A DNA stretch of 64,000 nt from Mollicutes bacterium (lineage in GTDB: Bacteria > Bacillota_I > Bacilli_A > Izemoplasmatales > Izemoplasmataceae), in NCBI GenBank assembly GCA_003553945.1, contig PWEL01000026.1:1-64000 (forward strand). The letters are read 5' to 3'. Shown in pieces: positions 47,459-57,663 of the stretch (positions within the stretch are counted from its first letter, which is position 1; every line of letters starts with the position of its first letter). Position numbers and translations under genes: made by a program. The notes beneath the pieces are model-generated. The model ran no database searches. It had not been told where the DNA came from and was given only the letters and a program-made list of their open reading frames with translations.

Positions 47459-47496
47459 CCCCTTGCCCCTTCTCCGAGGCGCAAGGGGTTTTTAAT
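47459..47496 (+). terminator. Intrinsic terminator of def-transaldolase unit
   Basis: CCCCTTGC-CCCTTCTCCGAGGC-GCAAGGGG-TTTTTA. Confidence 0.8.
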
Positions 47497-47515
47497 GCCC
47501 CAGGAAAAAAGCGCC

Positions 47516-48511
47516 CTAAAGGCGCTCGATACGGTCCTTGATGCGTGGATGGCTCAGGTAGAGACGGGCAAAGGCAGGATGTATCTTCGAGGTCTCGACC
47601 GTCTTTTCAATCTTCGCAAGCCCTTCCTTCAACGCCATTGCGCGCCCCTTCCTCTTCGCATAGGCGTCAGAAGCATACTCCTGGCGATGCAACAGCCTGA
47701 TCAGACACTGCTGAAAGACCTGATAGATGAGATAATACCCGAAGAGCGCACTCAGATGCCGGGTATAGAAATCCCCCGGCAACAGCCGGCTGAGAAAGCC
47801 GAAGCCCACTAAGAATGCCAGCGCGACTGAAAAATACCCCACACGCATGCGGAGGTGTTTCAGCGTCTCATGGCCTTCTTCATGCAGGAAGATCCCTTCG
47901 ACCTCGGCAAACGAGAGTCTCGCGAGCAGCTGCGGTGTGACGAGCAGACGTTTCCGTCCCAAGAAACCAATCAGCATCGCATTCATACCCAGGCGGGCTT
48001 TGCTGACAATCATATAGACTGACTCGGAGAACGCGCTTCCAACAAGACCGCTCCTATGTTCATAAGGGACCAGAGTGACACGACGCTTCAGAATTCGGAA
48101 ATGAAACTTCGCGAAAATGAAGACAGCGCCGGCAATGAAGACAGCCAACGCCAGGAAAAAGAGCCAGGGCGTCATCAAGTGAAAGAATACAAAATGAGAT
48201 GCGACGATAAAGACGAACGCTACGGCGAGAAACACCACATTCATCATCCCGTGGAAAAGACCGAGGCAGTACACCTCGGTCGCAGTCGTTAATGCGAAGA
48301 ACGCTATAAAACCTCCAAACAAGGCCTGAGGGTTATCTCCCAAGCGCCACGCCAGAAGCGAGGCGACGAGCGCAAGCACCGCAAAGAGCCGTAGAAACAA
48401 AGCGCGGTATCTTTTCAGTCCCTCTTTAGCGTAACGCGCATTCAGCGCATGCAGGAAGGCCTCAAAAACCAAGACAGCTATACTCAGAACGAACAGCGCC
48501 CAGAACAGCAC
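47516..48511 (-). CDS. Membrane M48-like zinc metalloprotease
   Basis: Multi-TM with IFLHEEGHETLKHLRM (HExxH) and later EYASDAYAKRKG. Confidence 0.75.
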   Translation of the reverse strand: MLFWALFVLSIAVLVFEAFLHALNARYAKEGLKRYRALFLRLFAVLALVASLLAWRLGDNPQALFGGFIAFFALTTATEVYCLGLFHGMMNVVFLAVAFVFIVASHFVFFHLMTPWLFFLALAVFIAGAVFIFAKFHFRILKRRVTLVPYEHRSGLVGSAFSESVYMIVSKARLGMNAMLIGFLGRKRLLVTPQLLARLSFAEVEGIFLHEEGHETLKHLRMRVGYFSVALAFLVGFGFLSRLLPGDFYTRHLSALFGYYLIYQVFQQCLIRLLHRQEYASDAYAKRKGRAMALKEGLAKIEKTVETSKIHPAFARLYLSHPRIKDRIERL

Positions 48512-48515
48512 AGCG

Positions 48516-48932
48516 TCACTCTCCGATGATCTTTATGAGCACGCGTTTTCTACGCTTGCCATCGAACTCGCCATAGAAGATCTGTTCCCAGGGTCCGAAA
48601 TCCAATGCGCCCTCCGTGATTGCCACGACAACCTCACGGCCCATGATGGAACGCTTGAGATGCGCATCAGCGTTATCCTCGGCCTTGTTGTGATAGTATT
48701 GGCTGTGCGGCTTCTCCGGAGCAAGCTTCTCCAGCCAGTCCTCAAAATCCTGATGCAGTCCGCTTTCATCATCGTTGATGAACACACTAGCGGAGATATG
48801 CATTGCATTGACCAGCACGAACCCTTCTTTCACACCGCTCTCCTTAAGGGCCTTCTCCACATCCGGCGTGATGTTGATCAGTTCCCTTCTTCGATCGGTA
48901 TTGAACACAAGCGTCTGACGATAAGAACGCAT
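48516..48932 (-). CDS. UPF0047/YjbQ family protein
   Basis: [97 protein letters not shown]. Confidence 0.92.
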   Translation of the reverse strand: MRSYRQTLVFNTDRRRELINITPDVEKALKESGVKEGFVLVNAMHISASVFINDDESGLHQDFEDWLEKLAPEKPHSQYYHNKAEDNADAHLKRSIMGREVVVAITEGALDFGPWEQIFYGEFDGKRRKRVLIKIIGE

Positions 48933-48944
48933 AGCGATTCCTCC

Positions 48945-50096
48945 TTATTGTATATTCTGCAGCCCCCCGAGATACCTCCGGGCGACTTCGTAAGCTTTTT
49001 TATAACAGCGTTCGCTCTCCAATGCTTTGATATAGACACGCGTCGAAAGAGATATCATCAAGAAATCACGCTTCGCAAACGCCCTGTCCACGACATCCTT
49101 GAAAGCTTTTAAAGATGAGCTGCCCGTGGAACAGGCCTCCCTTATCGCTTTCGTAAAAGCTATATCGAGCTTTCTCTGCAAGGGATGCGCTATTTCATAG
49201 GTTCCCTCAAGGTCCTCATGCCTTCCCAGCATATAATAAGCATGCAGTTTCAGGATGTAATATCTAGAAGCGGGGTAATGGAATTGTTCCAGAACCTCCA
49301 AAGCGTTCTGCGGATCATTGTTGATGAGATAATAACGGGCGCGGTTCATCCGGGTGAAGAGATAAATATCATACAGCCCCGAGCGTTTGGCGTACTCGAT
49401 GGTTGAAGCATGCAATGCCTCGAACTCTTCAAAGCGATGCAAATAAACCAGTATAATCTGCTTCAAGGCTTTTGACTTGTGACTTCTGATGAGATTGGCG
49501 TAGGATTCGAAAGTATCGATCGATTCATTGAGAATGGCCAGTGTTTTATGAAAATTACGATAATCGTCTATGAGAAGCTTGGCCTTCATATGAAGCACTA
49601 AGGCACGAAGATGCTTGTCACCTAGCTTTTCGAGCGCCCTGTCCAGATACGCGATTGCATCCTTCTCCTCATCATTGAAATAATGGTAGATACCGATGAT
49701 GCTTGAATAGACGGGAAACCTTTCCTGACCCATATAAAAGGGCGATAACGTATTTACTGCCTGATAGAAGCGTTCCACATACACAGGCTGGTCGGCTGTA
49801 AAAGCACCGAACAGCATCCAAAGATAATAATCGGGATAGATTTCGCTGCGTTCAAAGAAATAGGCGTCTTCCAAAAGGGAGGAGAAAGCTTTCCCCATAC
49901 GATTGAAATCATCATAGAGTATACCATGATAAAGCATCGAGCGGAGCGTCTCGAATTTCTCAATCTTCTTTTCATCATGCAGAAAAGGCGGATTCAGGAC
50001 TTGACTCAATTGTTTGAACGTCTTTGGTCGCGTCTTCGAGACCTCGACATCGGCATCGGTGTAGAGGTCGAGCGGACGTGGCACATTGCTTTTCAT
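48945..50096 (-). CDS. TPR-like helical repeat protein without recognisable HTH
   Basis: 383 aa all-helical repeat pattern (AIAYLDRALEKLGDKHLRALVLHMKAKLLIDDY...), layout similar to 57664-58965; GGAGTGATGTTATG start. Confidence 0.7.
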   Translation of the reverse strand: MKSNVPRPLDLYTDADVEVSKTRPKTFKQLSQVLNPPFLHDEKKIEKFETLRSMLYHGILYDDFNRMGKAFSSLLEDAYFFERSEIYPDYYLWMLFGAFTADQPVYVERFYQAVNTLSPFYMGQERFPVYSSIIGIYHYFNDEEKDAIAYLDRALEKLGDKHLRALVLHMKAKLLIDDYRNFHKTLAILNESIDTFESYANLIRSHKSKALKQIILVYLHRFEEFEALHASTIEYAKRSGLYDIYLFTRMNRARYYLINNDPQNALEVLEQFHYPASRYYILKLHAYYMLGRHEDLEGTYEIAHPLQRKLDIAFTKAIREACSTGSSSLKAFKDVVDRAFAKRDFLMISLSTRVYIKALESERCYKKAYEVARRYLGGLQNIQ

Positions 50097-50244
50097 AACA
50101 TCACTCCAGGATGTTCCTTCCCTTTTGATTATGTCATGTATGCCCGGACAATGCAACGGGGTGGTTTGTGTAATGAACTTTTCACAAAGCATTCAAAGAC
50201 ATACAAGCACTTGCATGTGCTATAGTGTTATTGAGGTGGAAGAC

Positions 50245-50748
50245 ATGTTGGATATCGTCATGAAACAACAGAAGACCAAAAGATATATCATCTTTTTTCT
50301 CACTGCAATGATAGGCTTCTACGGACTATATCTATTCCTGGATGTTCTCGCCAATATAAGCCTGTCGCATATTTTCAATGAATGGGGGATTCCCCTCTTC
50401 ATTCTACACCAATTCCTCAATCTCGTCATGGCGTTCTTCGCAGCAAGCATGATCTCCCTAAGCCACATCAATATGAAGCTGAACAGGCGCGAGCCGAAAG
50501 GAAGCACCTCCATCCCCTTCCTTTCATTCATATTCGGCCTTCTCACCTTCGGTTGCGCACCATGCGTCATCGCCTTCTTCTCGGCCATCGGCATCGCCTT
50601 CACGCCGATCATCTTCCCCTATGGCAATCTGCTGTGGAAAGTCATTCTACTCGTATTGCTTGCAGGCGGATGGCTCTGGATCCTCTACAGCATCCAGCAC
50701 AACACCTGCAACGTCCAATATTCTCAAAAAAAGAAGCCGATCGACTGA
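50245..50748 (+). CDS. Small multi-TM protein with GCAPC motif, function unknown
   Basis: Four to five hydrophobic segments, FGLLTFGCAPCVIAFFSAIGIAF; GAGGTGG upstream of ATG 50245. Confidence 0.75.
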   Translation: MLDIVMKQQKTKRYIIFFLTAMIGFYGLYLFLDVLANISLSHIFNEWGIPLFILHQFLNLVMAFFAASMISLSHINMKLNRREPKGSTSIPFLSFIFGLLTFGCAPCVIAFFSAIGIAFTPIIFPYGNLLWKVILLVLLAGGWLWILYSIQHNTCNVQYSQKKKPID

Positions 50749-50765
50749 TCAGCTTCTTTTTTTAT
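50727..50765. terminator. Bidirectional intrinsic terminator
   Basis: AAAAAAGAAGC-CGATCGACTGATCA-GCTTCTTTTTTT between convergent genes. Confidence 0.8.
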
Positions 50766-52557
50766 AGGCCAGGGCCTCTTCTAAAGGCAGGGGGCGAGCA
50801 AGGTGAAATCCCTGGGCGTATCTGGCGTGGACACTTCTCAGATACGCCATATGTTCAGCGGTCTCGACCCCTTCGGCGATGACATCGAAGCCAAAGGCTT
50901 CTCCGAGGCTGACAGAAGATTGGATGATACGCTTCCCATCCTCGGTGGATTGCAGGAAATACTTGTCGGTTTTCACAAAATCCATAGGCATCGCATGCAG
51001 ACGTTTCAATGATGAATACCCGCTTCCGAAGTCATCGAGAGCGATTTTGAACCCTGCCCCTCTGACCTTCTTTAGTTGTTTTCTCAGCGTTTCGAACTGG
51101 CTTGTGAAGTCAGTCTCGGTCACTTCTATGACAATGGACGCCGGATCGACATCCTCCTCTTCAGCGCGTTCGATGAGAACATCTAGACATGCGCTTCTGT
51201 GAATCTGCGGGACACTCACGTTCAACGACATCCATACATCTTCTCCATAGACCGCTTCAAACCGTTTCTTATCCTTCATGGCCTGTCGGATCAGGAAAGC
51301 ATCCACTTCTTTCATGAGGCCATGCTTTTCCGCAAGCGGGATGAATCGTGCAGGCGAAGGATTCGAGAAATCCTCATTCCACCACCGCATCAATGTCTCG
51401 AACCCGCGCACCGCGTTTGAACCGACTTCAAAGATCGGTTGATAGTAAAGCGTCAGCCGGTCGTTTTGAAGATCGGCCTTGAACGCTTCAAGCATCTCAT
51501 ATTCGCCACGGACCTCCGACTTCATGTCCGTGTGATAAACCATGTATGCATTATTATATTCAAACGCTTTTTCATGTGCGATCTGGGCGTGCTGATAGAT
51601 TGTTTCCGCATCACTCCCATGCTCCGGATAGGCGCTGACGCCGAGGCGGGTCTCAAAGATGACACCGTTGGAAAAAGCCTCCTCGCATGTGTCGATGAAC
51701 GACTGTAGAAAAGCGGTGAAATCCCCCTCCATGGATTTATGAGAGAGAAACACGAAAAACTCGCTGTCTATCAGGGCGAATACGCCATCCCACTTCGCCT
51801 TCAGACGCTTTCTGATGCCTTGCAGGGATTCTACATATTTGTCCGGCGAATGAAACTCGTTGAGATAGGCTTTATTCGTGATCTTCGTGTAAAGCGTCTG
51901 GAACGGTACATCGCCGGCGATCAGCTGGTTCATCTTCTCAATCACGAACGTCTCGCTAGGAAGGGCGCTCTCCTTGTGGAAATAGCGCAGACGGTCCTTC
52001 TCCTGTTCCAACGCCTTGAGTTCCGAGAGGTCCCTCTGAATAGCGACATAGCATATGACTTTACCGCGGCGGTTCCTCAACGTGTGAATCAGAAGCTCTT
52101 TAGCATAGAGGTCACCGTTCTTCTTCTTGTCCCATATCTCACCCTGCCAGAAATCCTTCTCTTTCAAGTCCCGCCACATGTTTCTGTAAAAATCCTCGCC
52201 GTGTACGCCGGACTTGAAAACATTCGGATATTCACCGCGGAGTTCATCCTGTGTGTACCCGCTCATCTTCTGCAGCTGGTCATTGACATAGAGGATGCGG
52301 TTCTTTTCATCACTGATGAGCACGCCGTCGTTCGTGCTTTCAGCCAGGGAAAGCGCGACGCGGAATGCCGCACGGTATCGCCCCGACATAACATAGAGCT
52401 GCAAGAACGCAATCCCTATAAACAAAGCCGGCGGCAGAAGGGCTGACCATTCCCAGAGACCCAATGCGGCGCCTGAAAGCACTATTAGAAGAGAGAGGAC
52501 AAACAGAATCAAAGCCATTGTCGCTAGTTTCATCCAGCGATTGTGGAAAGCGAGCAT
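50749..52557 (-). CDS. PAS - degenerate GGDEF - EAL protein (c-di-GMP phosphodiesterase candidate)
   Basis: PAS (NDGVLISDEKNRILYVNDQLQKMSGYTQDEL); GGDEF position reads DSEFF; EAL-domain motifs ETLMRW, NVSVPQ, EVTETDF, DDFGSGYSSL, AEGVETAEH, QGFHLARPLP. Confidence 0.88.
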   Translation of the reverse strand: MLAFHNRWMKLATMALILFVLSLLIVLSGAALGLWEWSALLPPALFIGIAFLQLYVMSGRYRAAFRVALSLAESTNDGVLISDEKNRILYVNDQLQKMSGYTQDELRGEYPNVFKSGVHGEDFYRNMWRDLKEKDFWQGEIWDKKKNGDLYAKELLIHTLRNRRGKVICYVAIQRDLSELKALEQEKDRLRYFHKESALPSETFVIEKMNQLIAGDVPFQTLYTKITNKAYLNEFHSPDKYVESLQGIRKRLKAKWDGVFALIDSEFFVFLSHKSMEGDFTAFLQSFIDTCEEAFSNGVIFETRLGVSAYPEHGSDAETIYQHAQIAHEKAFEYNNAYMVYHTDMKSEVRGEYEMLEAFKADLQNDRLTLYYQPIFEVGSNAVRGFETLMRWWNEDFSNPSPARFIPLAEKHGLMKEVDAFLIRQAMKDKKRFEAVYGEDVWMSLNVSVPQIHRSACLDVLIERAEEEDVDPASIVIEVTETDFTSQFETLRKQLKKVRGAGFKIALDDFGSGYSSLKRLHAMPMDFVKTDKYFLQSTEDGKRIIQSSVSLGEAFGFDVIAEGVETAEHMAYLRSVHARYAQGFHLARPLPLEEALAYKKRS

Positions 52558-52922
52558 CAGTAATTTCTCCTTGAAGGAATAACCCCGCGGACGCCACCGC
52601 GCGGCTTTTGCACATCACCTTTATAGCGGGGGATGAGATGAATGTGAAGATGAAAGATTGTCTGACCCGCAGCCTCTCCTGCGTTCACGCCGATATTATA
52701 CCCATCCGGACCATAAAGCGCATCGATTCTCTCCTTAAGCGTTACTAACGCCTGATGGGTAGCGGACAATTCATCCCCGTTCATATCGAAATACGTCTCG
52801 ACATGTCTTTTGGGAATGATCAATGCATGCCCCTTGCTCACAGGGTAAGCATCATATATGGCATAAACCAGTTCATTCTCATAGAGAATGTCGCGTTGCA
52901 TCTTGCAAAAAGGGCATCCCAA
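52557..52922 (-). CDS. HIT family protein
   Basis: CPFCKMQRDILYENELVYAIYDAYPVSKGHALIIPKRH; QTIFHLHIHLIPRY. Confidence 0.95.
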   Translation of the reverse strand: MGCPFCKMQRDILYENELVYAIYDAYPVSKGHALIIPKRHVETYFDMNGDELSATHQALVTLKERIDALYGPDGYNIGVNAGEAAGQTIFHLHIHLIPRYKGDVQKPRGGVRGVIPSRRNY

Positions 52923-52935
52923 TCCGCTTCACCTC

Positions 52936-54215
52936 TCAATAGATCACTCTCTGAGTGATATCGATTATTTCTTCTGTGAGCTGATAAGCATCCTTATATC
53001 GTCTTGAGGCCGTATAGATAGAGACAAGATAGTCATATGCGGTCCGCATCTCGATATAAGCTTTATCAAGCCGTGCGGTCTCGTAAAACTCCTTGAGCGT
53101 ATCCTCATAGGAAACGCCACTGCAGTAGGATCTGATAAAATCTATCCCCTGATAATACAGCGCATTTCGTGCATCCGCAGGCGCATGGCTTGTAGAGCGC
53201 GAGGAAGTGCATTCCAGGGCTTTTTCATAATCAGACTTCTCCATATGTAAAAGGCCCCGCTAATAATCGACACGCACATTATCGCCGCCTGCGTAGTCTA
53301 ACATCTTTAGCGCTTTAGACGGTGCGTTCTGCAAATAATAATAAATCGCATACTGCACATACAGGTTTGATTCGAGGTAGCTAAGGTCGTTTCTGCGCGC
53401 GAAACTTATCCCCTCCTCAATAGCCGTTTCAACCCCATCGAAACGGGCCGCTTTCATGGCATTCATGGAGATGAGCACCTGGCAATGCTTAGCGCGCACA
53501 TTGTTCTTAGTCGCCTTGAATAGACGTTCCGCTTCTTTCAAATACCTGTTGGAGTACGGGATATGATACGTCTGCGCATAGAGGTTCCCGATAAGGTAAT
53601 GCAGGAGTGCAGTAAAAGCATCATCTTCAGAGATGGAAAGAGCCCGTTTGTAATAATCAAGAGCAGAATCAAAGTCATTATTTAGAAAATCGTAAGCTCC
53701 TCGGAATGTATAGTATCGTCGGCGTTTGACGGGCTCGAACAAAGGTGCAACCACATCAAGTTCACCGACAGCGCTTTGCATGATTTCCCCTTCAAAAGGA
53801 GGGATGAAAGTCCTAAACGCCAGTTTAAGCAACAGATGATCAGCCATCCAGAGCGAACGGCTGAAATCATAGTCATATGACTCTAGACGCTCGTATTGAC
53901 GCTCGATTTCCTTGATGTCCAGATAAAGGATTGCGTTTTCAATGCTTCGGATGCTCTCCTGAAGACGTGCAAACTCTGCTTCATCAATGTCTACATCGAT
54001 ATCAAGCACGCGGTAAGGCGCGATAGGATTTTCTCCGTAATCGGGGTCCGCGCAAGTTCTACCTTGCGTAGATGCGCATGGGAAAACCCCACACGGGGAG
54101 CGAGGGATCGCAGGGTCTCCTGTTTCCTGACACGCAGCAACCTCACGACGACGCCGAACATGCGCCGCGTTTGCGGCGCATTGAGACGATGAACAAATTC
54201 CTTGGAGAAGGTCAT
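52936..54215 (-). pseudogene. HTH-TPR regulator (RRNPP-like architecture), disrupted
   Basis: Three collinear ORFs: HTH (54215-53991), TPR (54009-53260, +1-type frame change), C-terminal part (53244-52936, same frame as the TPR part after an in-frame TAG). Confidence 0.8.
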
Positions 54216-54216
54216 C

Positions 54217-55251
54217 TCATCCGTTTCCCTTTCTTTCTTTCAGACTTTTCACACGCGGAAACAAAAGCAAAAGGCCATGGAACATGATGGCGCTCACGAA
54301 AGCGATGGTCCCGAGCTTGCCGCCGGAACCGGTGAAATAGGGGGCGCTGAAAACGAAAATCAAGCCGAACATCAAGCCGCCGAGCATGATGAAGCGCTCA
54401 TCCTTCAACCTCTCCGGAGAGCTCATCCCGACAAAGGAAGCCCCGAATGCCGCGACCGCCAGCGTACCTCCGAACGACCCGAAGACAATCGGCAGCACGA
54501 GACCTGAGAGAAGCCCAATGAAACCACTCGCAAAGACAGGGCCGCGGGTGAGACGGATGCTTATCAAGTACGTGAGGACAGCACCGAGGACACTGGCGAC
54601 GACAAGTGCGGCGCCTTCCTGGATACCATAACGATCACCGGCTAGGAATCCGCCCTCGAATATGAGCGGTATGAAAAGTGCGGGGGTGAAAGCGATGGTC
54701 CCGAGCTTGCCGCCGAAACCATTCATGACATCCTTGGTCACCACGAACACCATTGAGGCGATAAGGGCGCCGATCATAAAGGGGAACACGCCGAAAAGCG
54801 CGTGGGCACACATTCCGAAAAACGACCCGCAGAAGACGGGAACGCCATAGGACGGCACCAGAAGCGCCGCAAGGACGCCGATAAGCCCTGAAGCGACCAC
54901 CGCCCCGGTACCGGCGCCCTGGATGATGAGATATGTCAGCACAGCGCCGATGAAAGTCGCTATGAAATCATAGGACGCAGGTCTGGAAAACAGAAAGTAT
55001 GAATTGGATGTGTTGAGCGCTTGATTGAACTCCCGTACCAGCACATATGCAAAAAAGGCCACAAAAGGGAGGAAAACAATGAAAGCAACCAAGTGTTCTG
55101 ACAAGGCGTTCAATAATGTGAAGAACAGAAGAATAGAACTTGTGAGTACAAGAAGAAAGAAGCCTATTATCGGTCGCGGCCGTGATCTAGATAACACCCA
55201 GTGACCGCCCCGCTTTCTCAAAAGCTGAAATCGCTTCATCGAGGTCTTCAC
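54217..55251 (-). CDS. Uncharacterised membrane protein with internal tandem duplication
   Basis: Two halves each with GAVLTYLI...ASG(L/F)IG(V/L)L...GGKLGTIAF; identical 28-nt segments at 54298-54325 and 54688-54715; true start may be GTG at 55197, since the listed start overlaps kbl. Confidence 0.78.
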   Translation of the reverse strand: MKTSMKRFQLLRKRGGHWVLSRSRPRPIIGFFLLVLTSSILLFFTLLNALSEHLVAFIVFLPFVAFFAYVLVREFNQALNTSNSYFLFSRPASYDFIATFIGAVLTYLIIQGAGTGAVVASGLIGVLAALLVPSYGVPVFCGSFFGMCAHALFGVFPFMIGALIASMVFVVTKDVMNGFGGKLGTIAFTPALFIPLIFEGGFLAGDRYGIQEGAALVVASVLGAVLTYLISIRLTRGPVFASGFIGLLSGLVLPIVFGSFGGTLAVAAFGASFVGMSSPERLKDERFIMLGGLMFGLIFVFSAPYFTGSGGKLGTIAFVSAIMFHGLLLLFPRVKSLKERKGNG

Positions 55252-56371
55252 GGGTATGACTGGCGCTGATCATCACGCGGCAGCGTCCCTTGCCTTTGGG
55301 CACAGTGGGATATACGATGCCTGAAACGAATACCCCTGCTTCAAGAAGGGCTTTGGAGAACTCCAAGGTCTTCGCTTCCTCGCCTATCATGACAGGCGTG
55401 ATGGGCGTTTCACTGATGCCAGTGTCGAACCCCAGCTTTTCAAGGTTCTTCTTGAAATACTTCGCATTCTCCCAGAGCTTGTCAGTATATTCTTCGCTTT
55501 CCATAAGCATCTTGACCGATTCTATAGTTGCCGCCGTCGCGGCCGGTGGCAGCGCCGTGGAGAAAAGTAGCGGACGGGCGCGATGAAGCAGCCACTCTTT
55601 GACACGCTTTTTGGTCGCGACATAGCCGCCGACCACCCCGATGGCCTTGGAAAGCGTGCCGACGATGAAATCGACTTCGCCGTGCAGCCCGAGATGATCG
55701 ACAGTCCCGCGGCCGCTTCTTCCCAGGACTCCGCTTCCATGGGCATCATCGACATAAGTGAGCGCATCGTATTGTTTAGCGAGCTCGACAATCTTCTCGA
55801 GCGGAGCGAGATCGCCATCCATGGAAAATACACCGTCGGTTATGATCAATACATTGCGATAATCATCGCGGCGTTCTTTCAGAATGCGCTCGAGATCATC
55901 AGTGTCGGAATGCTTGTAGACGGCTTTGTCGGCTTTGGATAGACGCACACCGTCGATGATCGAAGCATGATTCAACTCGTCGCTGATAATCAGGTCGCCC
56001 TTTTCCACAATTGCCTGGATGACACCGATATTGCAGTTGAGGCCGGACTGGAAGGCAACGACCGCTTCTTCCTGCTTGAATTCCGCGAGCAAATCCTCCA
56101 GTTTTTCTATCAGGTCCTGATTGCCTACAATAGTCCTGACCGCGCCGGCCCCGGCGCCGTATTCATCCACAGCCTCTTTCGCGGCACGCATCACGCGGGG
56201 ATGTGTGGCGAATCCGAGATAATTATTGCTGGAGAGGTTTATGACCCTGCGGCCATCCAGCTCGATGACATGATCGCAAGGACCGTGATTGACGGGAAGT
56301 TCACGATATACACCGTCGTCCTTCAGTTTCTGAACCTTTTCGTCCATGAATTTCCATTTATGCATAGTCAT
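55187..56371 (-). CDS. kbl: Glycine C-acetyltransferase (2-amino-3-ketobutyrate CoA ligase)
   Basis: [60 protein letters not shown]; adjacent to tdh. Confidence 0.94.
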   Translation of the reverse strand: MTMHKWKFMDEKVQKLKDDGVYRELPVNHGPCDHVIELDGRRVINLSSNNYLGFATHPRVMRAAKEAVDEYGAGAGAVRTIVGNQDLIEKLEDLLAEFKQEEAVVAFQSGLNCNIGVIQAIVEKGDLIISDELNHASIIDGVRLSKADKAVYKHSDTDDLERILKERRDDYRNVLIITDGVFSMDGDLAPLEKIVELAKQYDALTYVDDAHGSGVLGRSGRGTVDHLGLHGEVDFIVGTLSKAIGVVGGYVATKKRVKEWLLHRARPLLFSTALPPAATAATIESVKMLMESEEYTDKLWENAKYFKKNLEKLGFDTGISETPITPVMIGEEAKTLEFSKALLEAGVFVSGIVYPTVPKGKGRCRVMISASHTREDLDEAISAFEKAGRSLGVI

Positions 56372-57428
56372 CCTCCTCAGGAGTCAGAAGTATTTTTCCA
56401 CTGTCTCCGCTTCCCATGATCTCTGCAGCTTTATTGGCTTCCTTGAGCGGAAGCGTGTGGGTGATGATCTTATCAAGATGCAGCAAGCCTTCATCGATGA
56501 GACGCCGGACCTCATGCCAGGTATCGTAGATCCTCCGGCCGACAACACCATAGATTTCTATCCCCTTGAACACCACATCATCCGCCAGATTGACCTCGAT
56601 GTTCTCAGCGGGGATGCCCAAAAGACTCATGCCGCCGCCCGGCTTGACATACTTGAACGCCTGCTGGATAGCGGATTTATTGCCGCTGAACTCTCCGACC
56701 ACATCGACACCTCGGCCATCGGTTTCGGAAAGGACGCGCTCGATGACATCTTCTTCTTTCGGGTCGATGACCACATCGGCTCCCAGATCGGCCGCCATCG
56801 CTTTTCGTCGCGGATTGATCTCTATACCGATTATCTTCTTAGCGCCATAGGCTTTAGCGACGTCTATACCCATCAGACCGAGGGGGCCGCACCCGACAAT
56901 CGCCACAGTACGGTCTTTCACAGGAAAATGAGCCATGGTGTGGACGGCGTTTCCCAAAGGCTCCTGCACAGACAGATGCCTCGGATCTGCATTCTCATCA
57001 TTCACGAAACAGTTCATCGCAGGAATCTTGACGTATCCGGCGAAGCTTCCGTCCGTGTCCACGCCAATAATCTCAGTGTTCTCGCAAATATGCCCTTCAC
57101 CACGAAGGCAGAACTCGCATTCACCGCATATGATATGGGTCTCGGCGCTGACTATATCCCCGACGCGGACACCTTCAACATCATCAGCTACCTTCAATAC
57201 CTCACCACTGAACTCATGGCCTACGATCAAAGGGAGGTCCAGCTTTTGTCGAGCCCAATCATCGTAAGCATACAGATGGTAATCCGTTCCACAAAAAGAC
57301 GCCGTCTGGACCTTGATGAGAACTTCACCTTGTTGTAATCCTGTAGATATCGTCTTTTTCTTGATTGAGAATCCTTCCTTCGGTTCATCCTTGACGATAG
57401 CGGTCATACGAAGCGTTTCCGTATCCAT
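56358..57428 (-). CDS. tdh: L-threonine 3-dehydrogenase (zinc MDR family)
   Basis: [60 protein letters not shown]; start 57428 with AAGGGG upstream. Confidence 0.93.
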   Translation of the reverse strand: MDTETLRMTAIVKDEPKEGFSIKKKTISTGLQQGEVLIKVQTASFCGTDYHLYAYDDWARQKLDLPLIVGHEFSGEVLKVADDVEGVRVGDIVSAETHIICGECEFCLRGEGHICENTEIIGVDTDGSFAGYVKIPAMNCFVNDENADPRHLSVQEPLGNAVHTMAHFPVKDRTVAIVGCGPLGLMGIDVAKAYGAKKIIGIEINPRRKAMAADLGADVVIDPKEEDVIERVLSETDGRGVDVVGEFSGNKSAIQQAFKYVKPGGGMSLLGIPAENIEVNLADDVVFKGIEIYGVVGRRIYDTWHEVRRLIDEGLLHLDKIITHTLPLKEANKAAEIMGSGDSGKILLTPEEDDYA

Positions 57429-57511
57429 GACAAAACCCCTTATCAATTTTATGTAGCGCTTACACTTCGTCATTATAACATATAGCCTAAGCAAAAAAAG
57501 TTGCGTTTATA

Positions 57512-57540
57512 CAAAAAACACCGGGCATGAATGCCCGGTG
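57512..57540 (-). terminator. Strong intrinsic terminator
   Basis: CACCGGGCAT-TC-ATGCCCGGTG then TTTTTTGT on minus strand. Confidence 0.88.
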
Positions 57541-57619
57541 CAAAAAATGAAAAGAGGTCCGAGAGATTGTGTTGAGAAAATCATCCCTTATACTTCCCTA
57601 ATCCGCCGCTTCTAATGTC

Positions 57620-57648
57620 ATTATGCACCCATTATTGAAAAAATACAA
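57620..57648 (-). promoter_or_regulatory. Promoter-like sequence immediately downstream of HTH-TPR gene
   Basis: TTGTAT - 17 nt - CATAAT on minus; about 100 nt before the 57512-57540 terminator. Confidence 0.5.
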
Positions 57649-57663
57649 TAGAGGAGCGGTAGT

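Noticed and set aside
54298-54715. 28-nt repeated DNA as a mobile or intergenic repeat
   Set aside because: Both copies are in frame inside one ORF and encode the same peptide in two duplicated domains
57512-57580. Minus-strand ORF MIFSTQSLGPLFIFCTGHSCPVFFV as the pheromone precursor
   Set aside because: Reading frame runs through the terminator hairpin and its stop lies beyond the U tract; kept only as a remote option
57547-57615. Plus-strand ORF MKRGPRDCVEKIIPYTSLIRRF as a peptide gene
   Set aside because: No ribosome-binding site and no plus-strand promoter seen; opposite to the predicted transcription direction
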